Assembly (NCBI GenBank): GCA_016165875.1
Contig: JABBOT010000001.1
Span: 10,233,306 to 10,297,305, forward strand
Length of the DNA: 64,000 nucleotides
Direction of reading: 5' to 3'
Source of the DNA: Acanthopleura granulata
Lineage: Eukaryota; Mollusca; Polyplacophora; Chitonida; Chitonidae
Shown here one piece after another: positions 13,007-43,400 of the stretch. The position numbers and the translations under genes were made by a program. Within the stretch, counting starts at the first letter, position 1; the number at the start of each line of letters is the position of its first letter. A model generated the notes under the pieces. It was not told where the DNA came from. It saw only the letters and a program-made list of their open reading frames with translations, and did not search any database.

Positions 13007-13530
13007 TTAGTAACGGATTACATGTATCTATTTTACTTTACATTCTCATCCACAGTTAACAGCAGATTTCAAAGACAGAGAGAGAAAGAGGAGGTTGTAA
13101 AACCAGGAAGTTCCCCAAAGAAGTACCACGAACACGAGTATCGCATATACAGGATAGGCCCGACTGGTTATCCGTCATGCGTCTACAGGAGGCTAGGCGA
13201 CCTACTAAGCCAAGATCAAAAAGTTTTGTGTCTGAATATTTAAATAATTTCTTCAACTGTCGACCACACTGGCTGACTGAGCAGACAGGATGGATGCCAC
13301 ACGAAATCTGAGTGCTTGATAGCGACCGAGACAACGGTAAACTATCCGAGATCAACTGCCCCAGGAATAACCTGCGTATCTATATCACAAGTACACCCAG
13401 CTGTAAGAGAAGTAGTTTGATACACATCCGGTCACATGGTCTGCTACAGCAACAACAACAACATGTGAACGTCAGATGTACGAGGAAGCGAGTAAAGTAT
13501 TTCATTTCTCATCACAGAGCCTGTGCAAGC
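13007..13530. promoter_or_regulatory. Putative divergent promoter and 5' UTR region
   Basis: Lies between the DDX41 start codon and the start of the candidate minus-strand gene. It has more CpG than its surroundings (for example CCGGTCACATGG near 13426 and GCGACCGAGACAACGG near 13320) and no clear TATA box. The assignment rests on position only. Confidence 0.35.
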
Positions 13531-29787
<16,257 letters not shown>

Positions 29788-30655
29788 CTTGTCTTTTGTG
29801 ACCATGTGACAAGCCCATTCTGGTGGCTACCTGTTTGTGACAATCCCATCCATAGGGGTAACACAGGTCCACACTGGAACCCTCAGGTTACAAACAGGAC
29901 ACGTCTTCACATTCCATCAGGATTTATCCTCATGTGTTCATCCTGTAACTTGTCCTAGATACAGCCTTGTCCCACAGATCTGTGTGCCTGTACAGCATGC
30001 ACTGAAGAGGGCTGAGATTAGACCTTATGTCTTCGTATTCTGAAACCTAGCTGACATCACAGGGTTACCTCCCTTGGTTTGTTATGGTAGACAGGACTGA
30101 CAGGTAAACGTGATAGATGTGAGCTCTTGAAGCTTTATAAACCACTGTAATCTTGTGTCACACTGTTATGAAGAGGCGTATCTATTGTAGGCACTTCTGG
30201 ATGTTGTGTAGTCATGCACAGAGCCTGGCAGTTCGAGTTTGTTCAGGTGGCACTTAATAGAGTATACCTGTACATGCATTGGTTTTATCAGAGATGAAAT
30301 GGTTTTAACATTGTTCAGGACACTAAGGGAATTTTGCATGGTTGGTTGGTGTCATCTGAAGGCTTGACCATTGTGGATATACTACACCCAGCATATATAT
30401 GTCCCATGTCCATCTCATTACCACTCTTCCTGAAAGGAATTGGTGTTATTTAAATGAGCACTGGCAATGCACTACTCGCTCAAGTGTTAAGGAATGGTAG
30501 GGAATCAGGTCTTTCAAGTTTATAGGGATGACTACAGTGAAAGTAGAACAGAGGGCACTTCCTCGAAGTGAGAAAGTCCTACCTTTGCTTGGGACATTGA
30601 CTTGATGAACTGGGTTATCTGCCTAGAAATAATAAAGTTGTTGAGCAACCTGTAT
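29788..30655 (+). other. DDX41 3' UTR with polyadenylation signal
   Basis: Runs from the DDX41 stop to a canonical AATAAA at 30631-30636. The next canonical signal in this strand lies in a SINE tail, so this one is the likely 3' end. The exact cleavage site is not visible. Confidence 0.7.
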
Positions 30656-30784
30656 TCTCTAGTCTGTTTTCATTTGCTTTGTAACATCTCGAAAACTAGC
30701 CATTGAAACATCCAGCATCTTTGTCAGTGCAGATGTTCTTTAACTGACTTTTTTTTTCAGGTAATTTGCCTTGTAAGACACATT

Positions 30785-30953
30785 ACTCCAGCAGAGGTGG
30801 TTAGTGTGCCAGCACAGCTCATGTTGGCTTCTTCTGTGGCTGTATCTAGGAAGGTCTGCCAGGATTACCTCCCATCATGATGCTGGCCACTGTTGTATGA
30901 GTGAATATTCTTGAGTATGGCGTAAAACACCAATCAAATAAAAAAAAAAGAAA
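30785..30953 (+). mobile_element. tRNA-derived SINE, diverged copy
   Basis: Lies between the two genes. Contains AGCTCATGTTGGCTTC, AAGGTCTGCCAG, ATGATGCTGGCC and AATATTCTTGAGTATGGCGT, ending AATCAAATAAA and an A-run. The tRNA-like head is partly decayed. Confidence 0.85.
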
Positions 30954-31639
30954 CTACATTTCTCCAGAACTAGGGATCCAGATTCAGAGAACACTGTCTG
31001 ATCTCTGGGTGTGTACTGGTTTACTACACAGATGACCTTTGACCCACCTGACAAGGTTACATCACCTCCAAAACTGATCCAAATGCAATGCCGGTTCACA
31101 AGATCCACTGGGAACCCCAAGATTGCTGGGTAACTATGTTATCTTTAAATTACACCCAGCCATTGTTTTTAAATGAAGTGTGAATGCCTTGCATTTTTGA
31201 GGAAACCACTGAGAGCATTCCAGCAACATCAGAAATTGACAATATTATAGTGGATTTGAACTGGTACACATGCCGATTACTTATGCAAGAATTCTACAAT
31301 GAATTTGCAGCCAGGAAAGCACCACTAGAAGGCAGTGAAGTTATTAAGACACACATATGTGAAGGACTATGGAAAGTGTTTTCACCATTTCCACAACTGT
31401 TGCACTCCTCAAACAGAATGTACATATGCATTATACATGTATGAGAAAACCTGACTGTAATGAAGTTGGTTCTTTAAACTGACTGCCATATGACTGAGGA
31501 ATTGCCGACCTGGTGTAAAGTCTTATTCATTCATTCCTTTACACTAAAAACTTTACTTTGGTCCTCAGTCAAAACTAACCTACCCAAAACTACATGTTTT
31601 TCACTGGAAACGAAAAACACAATAATCCATGTGGTGTGA
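30954..31639. other. Intergenic, convergent gene ends
   Basis: Lies between the DDX41 3' end and the likely PP2A B55 3' end. An 86-codon open frame at 31184-31444 (+) has no recognisable family and no splice partners that I can see. Confidence 0.5.
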
Positions 31640-34195
31640 AGTGGACTTTATTTTTATTTTGCCCATTGTCTGACATTATATGACAAATGGTCAACAACAT
31701 CACATGGCTGTGTGGAGAGCACAACAGCTGATTGGTGATAACCAGGTTAACGGTGAACTACCTTCACAACACTCCCACACAGGTCACACAACAGCGGGAG
31801 GTCGGCCTGAACAGGAAGTCTAGGTAGCATACCTGCAAGAACATTTGGTACCATCCTCCCCCATAAATTATAATACTTGTACTTGTAAGTTCAGACTCAA
31901 GTGTACAGAGTACTTATCTTTTGCACTAGCATCCTGACAAGAATACAAGGCATCACAATACAGCCTATCATCTAGCCAAACAATCTTACCCATGTTCCTT
32001 CTCACCTAAAATTTTGGTATCCCATGGATACATCAGGACATAAAACTGAAGCCTAACAGCCCTTTCCATTTGTTAGTCCATAAAAATGGCAATGATATCT
32101 GAATGGAATATTAACAGGCAAAATGTTTTGCTTTAATGTTCCATAATCTGAGACCAACAAATCAGACACCAGCCCTTGATACTTAACCAGTCAGCAATAT
32201 CACACTTGCTGGGAATGTCTTTAATAAGGACTGGTCATTGCAACATTTGGATGTCAGAACGTCTTACATCTGCTCTTCCACTGCTGCTGGAACAGTTCTG
32301 ACACGCTGTTGCTTGTACTTTTATGCTATCCTGTAGCTAGCTTCCACAATTGGCATTTTGTACGCAGACATGTGGATTGTATCCACCATGGCAAGACACT
32401 TTACTACCATGTTGCCATGGTTACAGACAACTATGCCCACCACAGATTTGTGGAACCTGGCTCTGCCAGGAGGTGTCTTCAGCCTATGATTTTCAAACGT
32501 TTCCCTACCTCAACTTCACACTTTTGATTTCCCATACAGGAATACCAATCAACTGGAATTATATTGGTCCTGCTCAGGGTATATATTTTTGTTTGTTTTA
32601 TTTTGGTTTTCTTTTTCTTGCCAATTAGTAATATTCCTGTTATACAGATTAATCAAGTCTTGATACAATATTTAAGTCATTTCCATGAAAATTTTTTTCT
32701 GTCAACATGCCAAATAATATTCATTTTTCATAAAAAGTAGAAAACTGATCAAGGCTTCCCACTGGTCTGAAGATTTAACTTTCGTGCAAGTATACATGTA
32801 ATTACATTAATGTTGCTAATACTGACCTGAGCGACTCCACCAAACCTTAGGGTTTGCACAAGGCATTATCACATGGGCAACAGCTGCAGGAATGACAATA
32901 CCATGTAACGGAACTAAGCTTAAATATACAATCATTATACAATAAATTAGTCTCAAATTGTTCTCTTCACATAAAACAGAGGGAAAATAGCACTCCTAGA
33001 ATTTCGCATTTGCTTCCCATTTATATACGATATTAACGAAACTGGAATAATCGATCACTTATAGCCTGATCACTATGTTCTTCTAAGGTCGAGATTTCTA
33101 GTCGCTGACATTGCACGACAATATACTGAACAAAATTCTCACAAGACACCCCATGAAATGAATTAAGTATACAGAAACAATGGCCTTATCCTCTACTCGC
33201 ATGAAATTAATCCTACTGCTGGGGTGACGGAAACATATGCAGCTCACTCGCACTTATGTATATAATACCAGTTACAAATAACACAGCCTGTAAACCCTGT
33301 CCAGTAGATTACCTCATAACCTGGACAGCTACAGGTCATACAGAGGACTAAGCCACTGATGAACTAAATCTACTTATTTTGGACTAGATAAAATCTTTTT
33401 CTCTGGACGATCCTTAACTCATAAAAAAGAAAAAAGCAAGCACTATTCAAACGTTCATAAAGCCAAAACCAATAAAGGTTATTTTTCTGTAGAAAAGTGT
33501 TCAGTAGAGAAAACATAAATAGAAAATTGTTTAACACTGATGCAGAAATGAAGTAAGTTTTCTTTCTGTGCCACAATCTACCTCACTTTTTGTCAAGATC
33601 CTTTCACTGAGACAACTGTCAACATTTCTTTCCATTTTGAGCACTTCGAGGAACCAACCATGAGCTAATGTCAGAGGAATCCATATTATCATCTCCTGTC
33701 TGAAGATGTAGCTAGTAGAACACTGGGCTTCTCAGTAAAGCAAGTCATGGAAATGCGTTGTCACTTTTCTGGAGCACTCATTAGCTATGGTCTGTAGATG
33801 CCCAACTTAGATATCCTCTTGGTGTTGAATATAGTCATTGCTGCTATCAGGCAATACCATTTCTTCAAACACTGGAAAAAAAAGGTTCAACTGATTGCTT
33901 TGTTAGTGGCGTCCTGTGAAAGCCACTGGCCTGAAGATCACAGAACATGTGGGGGACTCGTGTGGTTCACAGCCAATTTCCTGCGCCCTGGCTACTTTTA
34001 TGACGTGCCTTCAGTGAGACCACACTAGGATCTGCCATCAGACCGCTCATGCTGCCACACACCATACTGCCACGCTCTCCTCTCACATCTTCTAACCAAC
34101 TCTCAGCATGTTTGTCACCAGCTGGAGGCTGTATTCTGCCACAATTCACCAACAACAACCTATTAAGTTATCCCTAAACACATAGGCAGTTCAGG
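31640..34195 (-). other. Likely PP2A B55 3' UTR with candidate polyadenylation signals
   Basis: Canonical AATAAA on the minus strand occurs at 32597-32602, 31653-31658 and 31647-31652. The distal pair would give a 3' UTR of about 2.5 kb, ending roughly 1 kb from the DDX41 3' end. No coding sequence seen; short open frames at 32309-32628 and 33798-34028 have no recognisable content. Confidence 0.4.
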
Positions 34196-34472
34196 TTAGT
34201 CTTTACTATGGAAGATGTATAGATTATTTGTTGCTGCTACTGCAATCACATTTTCACTTGGATGCCAAGCAGTGTGCAGTATTTTCTTGTTGAAGTCCAA
34301 ACAATCTACACTAATCTCATCTTTCTTTCTCTTTCCACCTGTACAAACTTTTCGAGGCTTAAGAACAGTTCTTGTCTTCATGTTGTCCCTACTAGCTTCT
34401 AATGTACCATCTCGTTTGGTTTCCCTGTCAAACATTCTGAAGAAATTGTTGTATGAGCCAGTCATAATATGC
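34196..34472 (-). CDS. PPP2R2A: PP2A B55 coding exon 8 (stop)
   Basis: 277 nt; acceptor TTGCTTTCAG; stop TAA at 34196-34198. Encodes [38 protein letters not shown] and ATNNLYIF, the last blades of the propeller. Confidence 0.97.
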
Positions 34473-37400
34473 CTGAAAGCAAAAAAAATGAAACATACAT
34501 ATATATATATACATTCTTTTTCCTACATTTAAGCTTACAAGCAGTTCAGTAATATGTTGTTATGATCCATTTCTTGAAATAATTACAGAAAACAGTAACA
34601 GAGGTTTGTCCATGTGTACTGAACCTGTTCAGACATTTCCATTAAAAATCCATTCAAACCATCCAATAAATTATTCCACCTCCCCACATTAAGCAGGTGA
34701 GGAACCCAAATTCAAGAATGACACTGAAATTGAAGAATGCTTAAACTCACTGGGGAAAGCCACTGCTATACTTGACAAATCGGCCTTCGACACAGTGGTC
34801 GATAATCTACTGGGAGATGAATCCACGTACCGAACCCTAAAAATCGACCCCACCAACAAATACGACCACCAGCACAGATCCTTTCTTAACCAACTCAAAG
34901 CTAATGGAGAGATCACTCATGAAACCCAAAGGAAGTTAACACCCACGACCACAATATGCCCACGCAACCATCAAGATCCACAAGGACCCAGTAAAAGCCA
35001 GATTCCTGATATGCTCAAGAGGAACAGTCTTCTATAACACTGCACAGTTCCTTACCAAAATCCTAGCACCATGGTCCAAAGCAGCTGACGCCTTTATAAA
35101 CCACTCTGCAGAATTTTGCAACAAAATTAGACAGATAAAGGGACCATGCCAACTCGTGAGCTTTGATGTTGTTGGCCTATTCACTAATGTCCCCACTAAC
35201 CTAGCCCTAGATCTGATCAAGCAAAAAATAACAGACAACTCACCCGTTACCCCGCTATCCCCAGGAAGCATCGTAAGCCTGCTAGAATACTGCTTATCAT
35301 CCACATAAATCACATGGGGTAATACAATTTACGAACAGATTCATGGCCTCCCCATGGGATCCCCACTCTCCCTGATAGTCCCCGACATCTCCCTTACAGA
35401 ACTAGAGAACAAAGGCTTGTCGACATCACCTATTCAACCCATTTGCTGGATGCGTAACGTCAACGCACCTTTGTAGCTCTACACCAGAACGATGACCAGA
35501 CTGTATTACTAGACCACCTAAACTCACATCACCAGCGCATGAAATTTACAATGGAAACAGAAACAGACCGTGAAATACCTTTCCTAGATGTCCAAGTAAA
35601 GAGAACCACAGATGGCCTAAAACCACAGTCTATCGCAAAGCAACCCACTCTGACCAGTACATCCACTACAACTCCAAAAACCAACCCAAGACTGACGTCA
35701 TTGCAACCCTCACTAGAAGAGCCACGCACATCTGCACCAACAACCTAGATGAGGAGATAACACACCTGTGAGCGGTTTTCACCCAACACAATGGATACCC
35801 AGCAAACAAAGCAATCCAGAAAGTTACACACCCATCACCCAAACCAACTGATGAGAGTCAGAGAAGAAGGCCCTGGAATTCGAAAAAGCCTTCCATATAT
35901 CGGTCCAACCAGCCCCAAAATTACCCGCCTATTAAAACAAACCACAGGGATAGAAACCTCCTTTAAAAACCAGACTACACTGAAATCACTCCTCCATGCC
36001 ACAGGGAAGAGGAGAGCCACTAACCCCTCACCACCCAAAGGAGTTGTATACCAAATAAAATGCAACTGCAACGCATCCTACATCGGAGAAACAGGAAGAC
36101 CTCTAGAAACCTGAATTAAAGAACACAAGTCATCTGTAGAAAAATCTGATTCCAAATCCGGCATAAGTGACCATATCCAAGAAAACCCACACCACAACAT
36201 CAAATGGAACACAATCAGAACACTAAACTCTAATCAAACCAACTGAAAAAAGCGTAAACTACAAGAAGCCATCCAGATTAAGAGATTAAAGCCTAGTCTC
36301 AACAGAGATCAAGGGATTTACCTTCCCTCGGCCCATGACCTATTAATCCTCCAAACTGACCTGGAACCTCATCGAGCCTAATCCCCCTGCATATTGTTCT
36401 ACATGTTGACACCTGTATCTCTACTTGTTATATTTAAGAGCGTTGATGTCTTGATTTCACTCACTTGATAACGATGTTGATATCTACACTGAAACGTCGT
36501 GATAATAAACCAAGAAGTTGTATATCCATAAGAAAGACATGTTCTAGTGTGCCTTAACTCTGCTCAAATAAAACTTTGCACCAACAACTACTAGAATTGT
36601 CAGAGTATGCTGACATACACTACGCTTTGCCTTGGTGCAGGGTGGCTGCCCTAACCATGTCACCACTCAACACCTGCACAGGTAACGTGTCTGTCCTGTG
36701 GAACAGCACATGATACTAATACCAGCAGTCCAGCCAAGGACATATCACTGTGTAACAACTGCACATGGCACGGAGAGGCTGTCTTACAATCCCAGACGCA
36801 GGAACCAATTTCTCTGGTACCAGGTGGTCTAGTCATTTCCACACCACATACAGAAGCTCACACACTGTGCATGTCAACCAGCCAACACAAGTCGTTAGTA
36901 AAGCCCATTAACTCACCTGTCGTTTCCACTCCAGGAACATTCAAACTTGTCAAATATACAGTCATTCTCATACAAGGAACAAAGCTTGCTTCTCAGGTAC
37001 TCGTGTACTTGGTATGTTTCTATTGGCCTAGAGTCCATCTGCAAGTCCCACACTTTGACAGATAAGTAATCTCTAGATATCATGTAACGACCACTATTAC
37101 TAAATTTCACGTCTGATATACTGGAAATGATTTCAGAGAAAAAGCTCCTGGTTGTTGGGTCCTCTGGCTCTTCAAACACTGCCAAATAAAAAAACAAATA
37201 AATCTTAAACTACAACATACTGTTAGTAAGTGACCAAGTTTACCAATATGAAGTTATTGAACAAATAAATATGCACAATATACATCAAAACCTTTCAAAT
37301 TCTGAATTGTTTCACATGAAATCTTGGACACAAATGTTCCTCCTGAACAGAAATGGCAATAAACACTACGACAAGAGGGATATTAAAGTGCATGAATATT

Positions 37401-40400
37401 CCTTAAGAATTTTCCAGCAGATGCCACATTGAAATTTGAAGGTGTGATGAACTTATTGCTTGTGAGGATTCATGTATTAAACTTCCAAAATTCTTATGCA
37501 AGCACACAATTTAGCTGCAACAAATGTAGTAAGTCAAAAACAATCTAATAGCATAAGCATTCACTAGCAAGAACATCAGCTGTCAGTCATGTCCTAGTTT
37601 ACTTTCTGGCATGTATACTTACATTTGGCATGACGATCACATAAGGCCTGTGCCCTCATGTCACACAATCGTATGGTCCCTTTGCTACTACTGTAGACAA
37701 AGTAATTACACTCATTAGGATGAAATTCTGCTGCAGTTATCACCTCGGTTAACTCTTCCATATTGGCTGGTTTTATATCGACAATATCTATAAAGCCATC
37801 AAGGAAAACTTCACGCTAGTGTACAATTATGCACTGTTTGTGACCAGTCAATGGTAAACACCATCCACAATCTAAACCAGACTGGGGCATGACAAATTCC
37901 TGCTACACTGTACAACCTAGATTAGACATTGGCAATAGAGAATCCGGAATATGATCCAAGCTAATGTTCAGGCGACAAGGGGCTCGATTCCCTACAGCCA
38001 TTTTAAAATATAAATGCCCAACATGACACACAGCGTGTGTTCCTCGAAGTTCCACATATTACAGCAGTACTTGTCCTAACATACCACTTGGTGGCTGGAA
38101 GCCATCAGATCCTGGCCAAACCTCAGGTACTATCCTCCAAACATTCCTGATGTTCAGCTGAAGACTGACAATTCTGTACTGAATAACGAAGTTTTCATGA
38201 TCATAAAAAACGCTACCACAGTCTATTATTTCCACAGATGTGAGAGTTATATGCTTTCCCCTCTCCATTTTTGTATGCTTTTGTAATATGAATATTTACC
38301 AAATCTCACTTTCTTAACTGTGGCTATCTATGTCTGAGCTAATAACCCACAATCTGGCAAGAGTTACAACAGATATACAACTCCCAACACAGATCACCAA
38401 TATATAGTAAAGATGGTCCCCAGGATGTTCTCCATGCAAGGTTTGGAACTTTATAAATTGCTTCACACATTTCAAAACAATTTCTGGAATTTAGAAGTAT
38501 TCTGATCTTAAAAACTCTAACAAGCAAACCCAAAGACACGAGTTAGAGCCATGACCTAACAAGCAATTGCTGGCAAAGAAAATGGACTCAAAAGCCAATT
38601 CAACCTTTGAGAAAAAAAAAACACAAACAGGCAATCAAAACAGTATAAAACATGAGAGAACAGAGTAATTGTGAAAATCTAAGAAAGGATACTGAAACTT
38701 TGGTCTGTGACTTGTAGATGCCATAAGTTGACCCTCAGGTCGTCAGCAGAGAGGTAGGTCTCCTGATCACTGTTCACAGAGATAGAATTGATGTGGTATG
38801 TGTGAGCGTTGGCAAAGATCCTTCGCGGACTTGCCTCCACCATTAACTCCATGGGTTTGAAAACTGGCACCTTCAATCCTGTTAAAGACATAGGGTCCCG
38901 CAACACCCCTGAGTCATCCTTGAGGTTGTACCCTTCTGGGCGCTTGTCGCGCTCTGTCACTTTCCACAGCTTTATGGTTTTATCTGCAAGTACAGCAAAG
39001 CAATGTAGACAAAGTCTGTGTGATCTTTGTACACCACAACACTGAGAAAATCAGTTCACTTTTTACTAAAATTAAACAAACTTTTTTTTTACTCCCCTTA
39101 AAGGTCAAAGCACAAAATTCTTGATATCTTCATTATACCCTTTAACTCCTATCCTAATTCAATTTCAGACATGAACGCAATGACATGATCTATCACATAA
39201 CTGTTAAATGAATTACCATTTGTAGAAAGGAGGAAATGGGCAGGGTTAGAACGTTTGAGCCATCTGATCTTGTTAATTTTTTCCTCTATTTCTAAACTTT
39301 TCAAGTAGTCGAACTCTGGCTCATGACTCTGGAAAGTGCTGTATACATTGAACTCCCCACGACAGGGTATAGTTGATTTGCCCTGAAAAAGAGACAAGAA
39401 TATGGTAGGTTATAGTCCTTGTCGCAAAAATCGGAATATGTATCTATCATGCGATGGGTGAGTGCAACAAATTACAAAGGTTATAAGACAAAGCATGTTG
39501 ACAGAGGTCTTCACTAATGAGAGAAAGGATCACAGACTCTCAAGCAAGTCAAGCCACTAATTTGTTCTTTACCAATCTATGTACCACTTGTGTGTCCATG
39601 CAATAAGTTGTCTGCAGGTAACGGGGCTGAAGGCTAAGGAGACAACACATTCAGCACGAAAACCCACGGGCTTACATCTGTAAAATTGGAGTGGAAGGTT
39701 GCAGAAGAGTGCAGTTGTTAATGTTAATGACTGAATGTGAGAAATAATAGCACAAACTACTGCAAATGTAACATTTCTGTAGATTTATTTGATTGCCGTT
39801 TTATGCCATACAAGAATATTTCACTTATGGGGCAATGGTCAGCATTACGGTGAAAGGATATCTTTGCTGCATATAATTTATATCAAATCTCTTGCACATG
39901 TGTACACACAGTTCAACCATGAAGCTAATGTTGGACAGGGGCCTTCTATGTATAATTCTACATAAAACACCGGCACCATACCTGAGAAAGAAATTGAGAA
40001 TTCTGTTCCCAGTCTTACAGGAATTTTAATTAAGGCTGGGAACGTACGCAACTTGCATAACTTAACTGTCTATCATTAAACCATCACATTTTTGTTGAAA
40101 TAGCCTATTTAATAACAGCTTCACCTTCATTAGTTAGGTCCCCCGAATGGTAGCCCTATCATTTTCTGCAACTAAAATAGCTATGGATATGCCCCCTAAC
40201 TGTGACCCAGCATAACATGCTTGGAGATAATACTCATTGCAAGCTTCATATGAAGAATAGAGCATCAGAAGACATCAATATATTCCCATCCATTCTATTA
40301 TGTATTATAACTAGAAAGCCATGTAGCTAAAAGCACAGAAGCACCAGCTGATTTTAATGGACTACAGCAGATGTGAAGTAAGCTCTCACCGGCTGATAGG

Positions 40401-43400
40401 CTGCACATCACAATGGTATATGCGAATGCACATGAGTTAGGAAACAGGTCTACACTCCATAAACACATGACTGTTAACAACAATTTTACTCTGAAGAGCT
40501 TTGATGCTTAAAGACATAAGAAATTTACAATTACTTGCCATTGCAGCTTTTTTCGCAACACTTAAAGGCAAGAAGTGGAAAGAACACATTTGGATCACTA
40601 TCTCAGATATCTATCACTTGTCCAAAACCTTTCAATCTTACACAAGCTTAAGTATAAACACTAACATAGTGAAGATCTGTGTCTTTGGACCTGTCATACC
40701 AGTGGAAACTCCAACAAAAAAAGGTGTTGAGAGTGACTAGACTAGTGTCTTGTCTGCAGGTAACGGGGCTGAAGGCTAAGGAGATGACACAATCAGCACG
40801 AAAACCCCCACACATTGATGTACCTGTTTGTATCATGATGCCTTAACATGAACAAGTCAAAGCACACAAGTGTCTAACAGGAGAAAATACTTGATGCTAC
40901 TTGGATACCAAGGAATTTAACGGGAGAAGCAAAAATCTGCAAATACCTACATGGAAATATAACAGGCGTCCTGTTCCACTGGTGAGGCACTTTTCTAGGC
41001 GCATTGGGCTTGTGCAAATGATACAGAGCAAACAGTCACTGACTAATGCTAACCAACCCATTCCAGAAGAAATTAGAGATAGTCATGTCAACTTGTACAT
41101 GTTCACAGCCACTCAATGGGTTCAGCTGCAAGACACGAACTCCTACCAGAACCACTGATAGGAAATCAATACCTTCATTCTGCTTGCTTAAATAACTGCA
41201 ACTTCCTGGTACAGGATTTTCTATTTTTACCATTTTTTTACTTCCAGCAAAGGCAAAACCTTTATCTCCTTGAAGGCACATAAGTGGCAAACAGGCGCTA
41301 GGAAAGAGCCCATCATAATGCTTCAACACAAGAATGCGCCTCACAGCCTGCAAATATTACTAAGAAAATGTGAAATGTAATAAGAAAGTGAGCAACTTTA
41401 GGGCACCTGCAATGTACACATAGTAAAATCAAAGGTGGAGGTTTTAACCCACATGCCTGGTACTATAGAGTGTCCTGTTTCCTCACAACCCCACATTTAC
41501 TGTAGCCTGTAACAATCACAACATTACTTATTTAGATAGTCATGTAATGCCACCTGAGCACAGGTGTAAATATATTGCTCGTCTGCTATAATTTCATGGT
41601 AAAGACTGAATTCGTTGTGACTAATATACCTTGTCGCGCTGGAAAATGACAACACGTCCTCCTTTGTCACCTGTGGCCAAGAATTCTCCATCGTCACTGA
41701 ACTCCACACACGAGATTATGTCAGCTGGAAAGACAAACAGTATGTTTTACTTATTTGACAGGGATTTTACACTGCACTCAAGAATATTTCACTTATATGA
41801 TGGTGGCCAACATTATGGTGGAAGGAAACTGGGCACAGCCTAGGGAAAACCCACGTAGACAAACCTTCACACGTACTGCCAAAGAGGAAGTCAGCATGAG
41901 CTGGACTCACAGGCACTGCATTGGTGAGGTTAGCTTTGTAAATCTACAAAGTGGTTAATTACAATCATCTTTGAAAACAAATGCAGACACTGCTGTAGAC
42001 AAACAGTCCACATCTTTGGGTTTAACAGAGGAAGCAAAACAGGTGTTTTAATGAGCACAAACCCCAGTTAATCAAACAGCTGTCTGAGACCTAGGCTAAA
42101 TAAACCACCATCAATATATGAAATGCACCGGCAGATCTAAAGGGGTTTCCAGTCATCCCACAGAAAAACAAAATGGAATAGGTCATAAATACAACATCAA
42201 AGTTTCAACAGTAAATACAATTATAAATTGGTCCTTGCAGTGATCCCATTTTCAAGTATTTCAAAGACTGGAGAGAATCATAAAATTGAGAGCGTCCTAT
42301 CCTTGTTTGTCATCGGTTGAAGCAAGTAAATTTAACAATCTGAGAACCTCTATACCTGAAACAGGTATAAAATTTAATCTGATTTGATCCCTCCAACAAA
42401 AATAAAGCACACATATATTAATGAAACAGGAGCATTAGGCTGTATTGAAATACTTATTTGTTTCACAAACTACAAACATATTATTCCACTGATCTTAGTT
42501 ACCTTTTGAACTAACCTGATCAATGAACATTCGTGTATACATGTAAATGGAAGATAGTTGCCCATTTAGGCCATTCATAAAAAAAAAATTGATTTTGTGT
42601 AACACCTCTGAAAATTCTGGATTCTCTCCCCCCCCCCCCCATCTTTGGGTTGGCTGGGAGGCATAATACAAGACCCATAAAGTAAGGATTTAACAGAAAT
42701 ACATGCACTCTGCAGTAGTGGAACTACAAAAGAAGTGGCATCTTCTTGTGACAAAATTCCAGGTCTCCAATGATTATTTTATTCTTATGGTCGTACAATG
42801 CTTTGAGCTTACACATTAATTAAATCACATCAGAAATATGCCTCGATGCAGTTGGGTGATCTTAGTGGATTAATTGCCCAGGGTTTTAGACACCTAATAG
42901 TCATGTCAAAGACTTGGAATATCAATTATATGTTCATTACCTTACAACAATGAAGCAACAAGACTGCAGATTTGGCATTTTAGCTAACTGAACCCGGAAC
43001 AGAAATGTTATCTTCAGCTGACATATTCATTTATTACTGCAAGAAGCAAATAAAATAAGTTTTGTCACATACTTCAGGTGAAATGGTCGAAGAGCATAAA
43101 AATAAGAAAAGTGTGGATATACATGTTTACTGTATTCCATGAAGTTTTACGCCATGTAAACACCGAGTCTGAAAGATGATCTATTTTCAATATGAAGATG
43201 AAATAATGCACTGCAAAACACTTCGGATAAACATGAAGGTACATTTAACTCCCTTATGTTATATGACAAACATTTATCTAACATGTTAATAAGTAGCAGA
43301 CAGCCTTTTATCCTTTTGCTTTCATTGCAAGAAATCAATGTGGGTGTTGCTAGCATTTGCAGATAGTGTATAGAGGGCAATAATTTTTGAAAGTTTAACA

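Noticed and set aside
31184..31444. 86-codon open frame between the two genes
   Set aside because: Reads like protein in places but has no known family, no splice sites and no poly-A context; not enough to call.
36440..36520. Hammerhead ribozyme at the end of the Penelope-like element
   Set aside because: GAAACGTC is present but a CTGATGA core is not intact; kept only as something to test with a covariance model.
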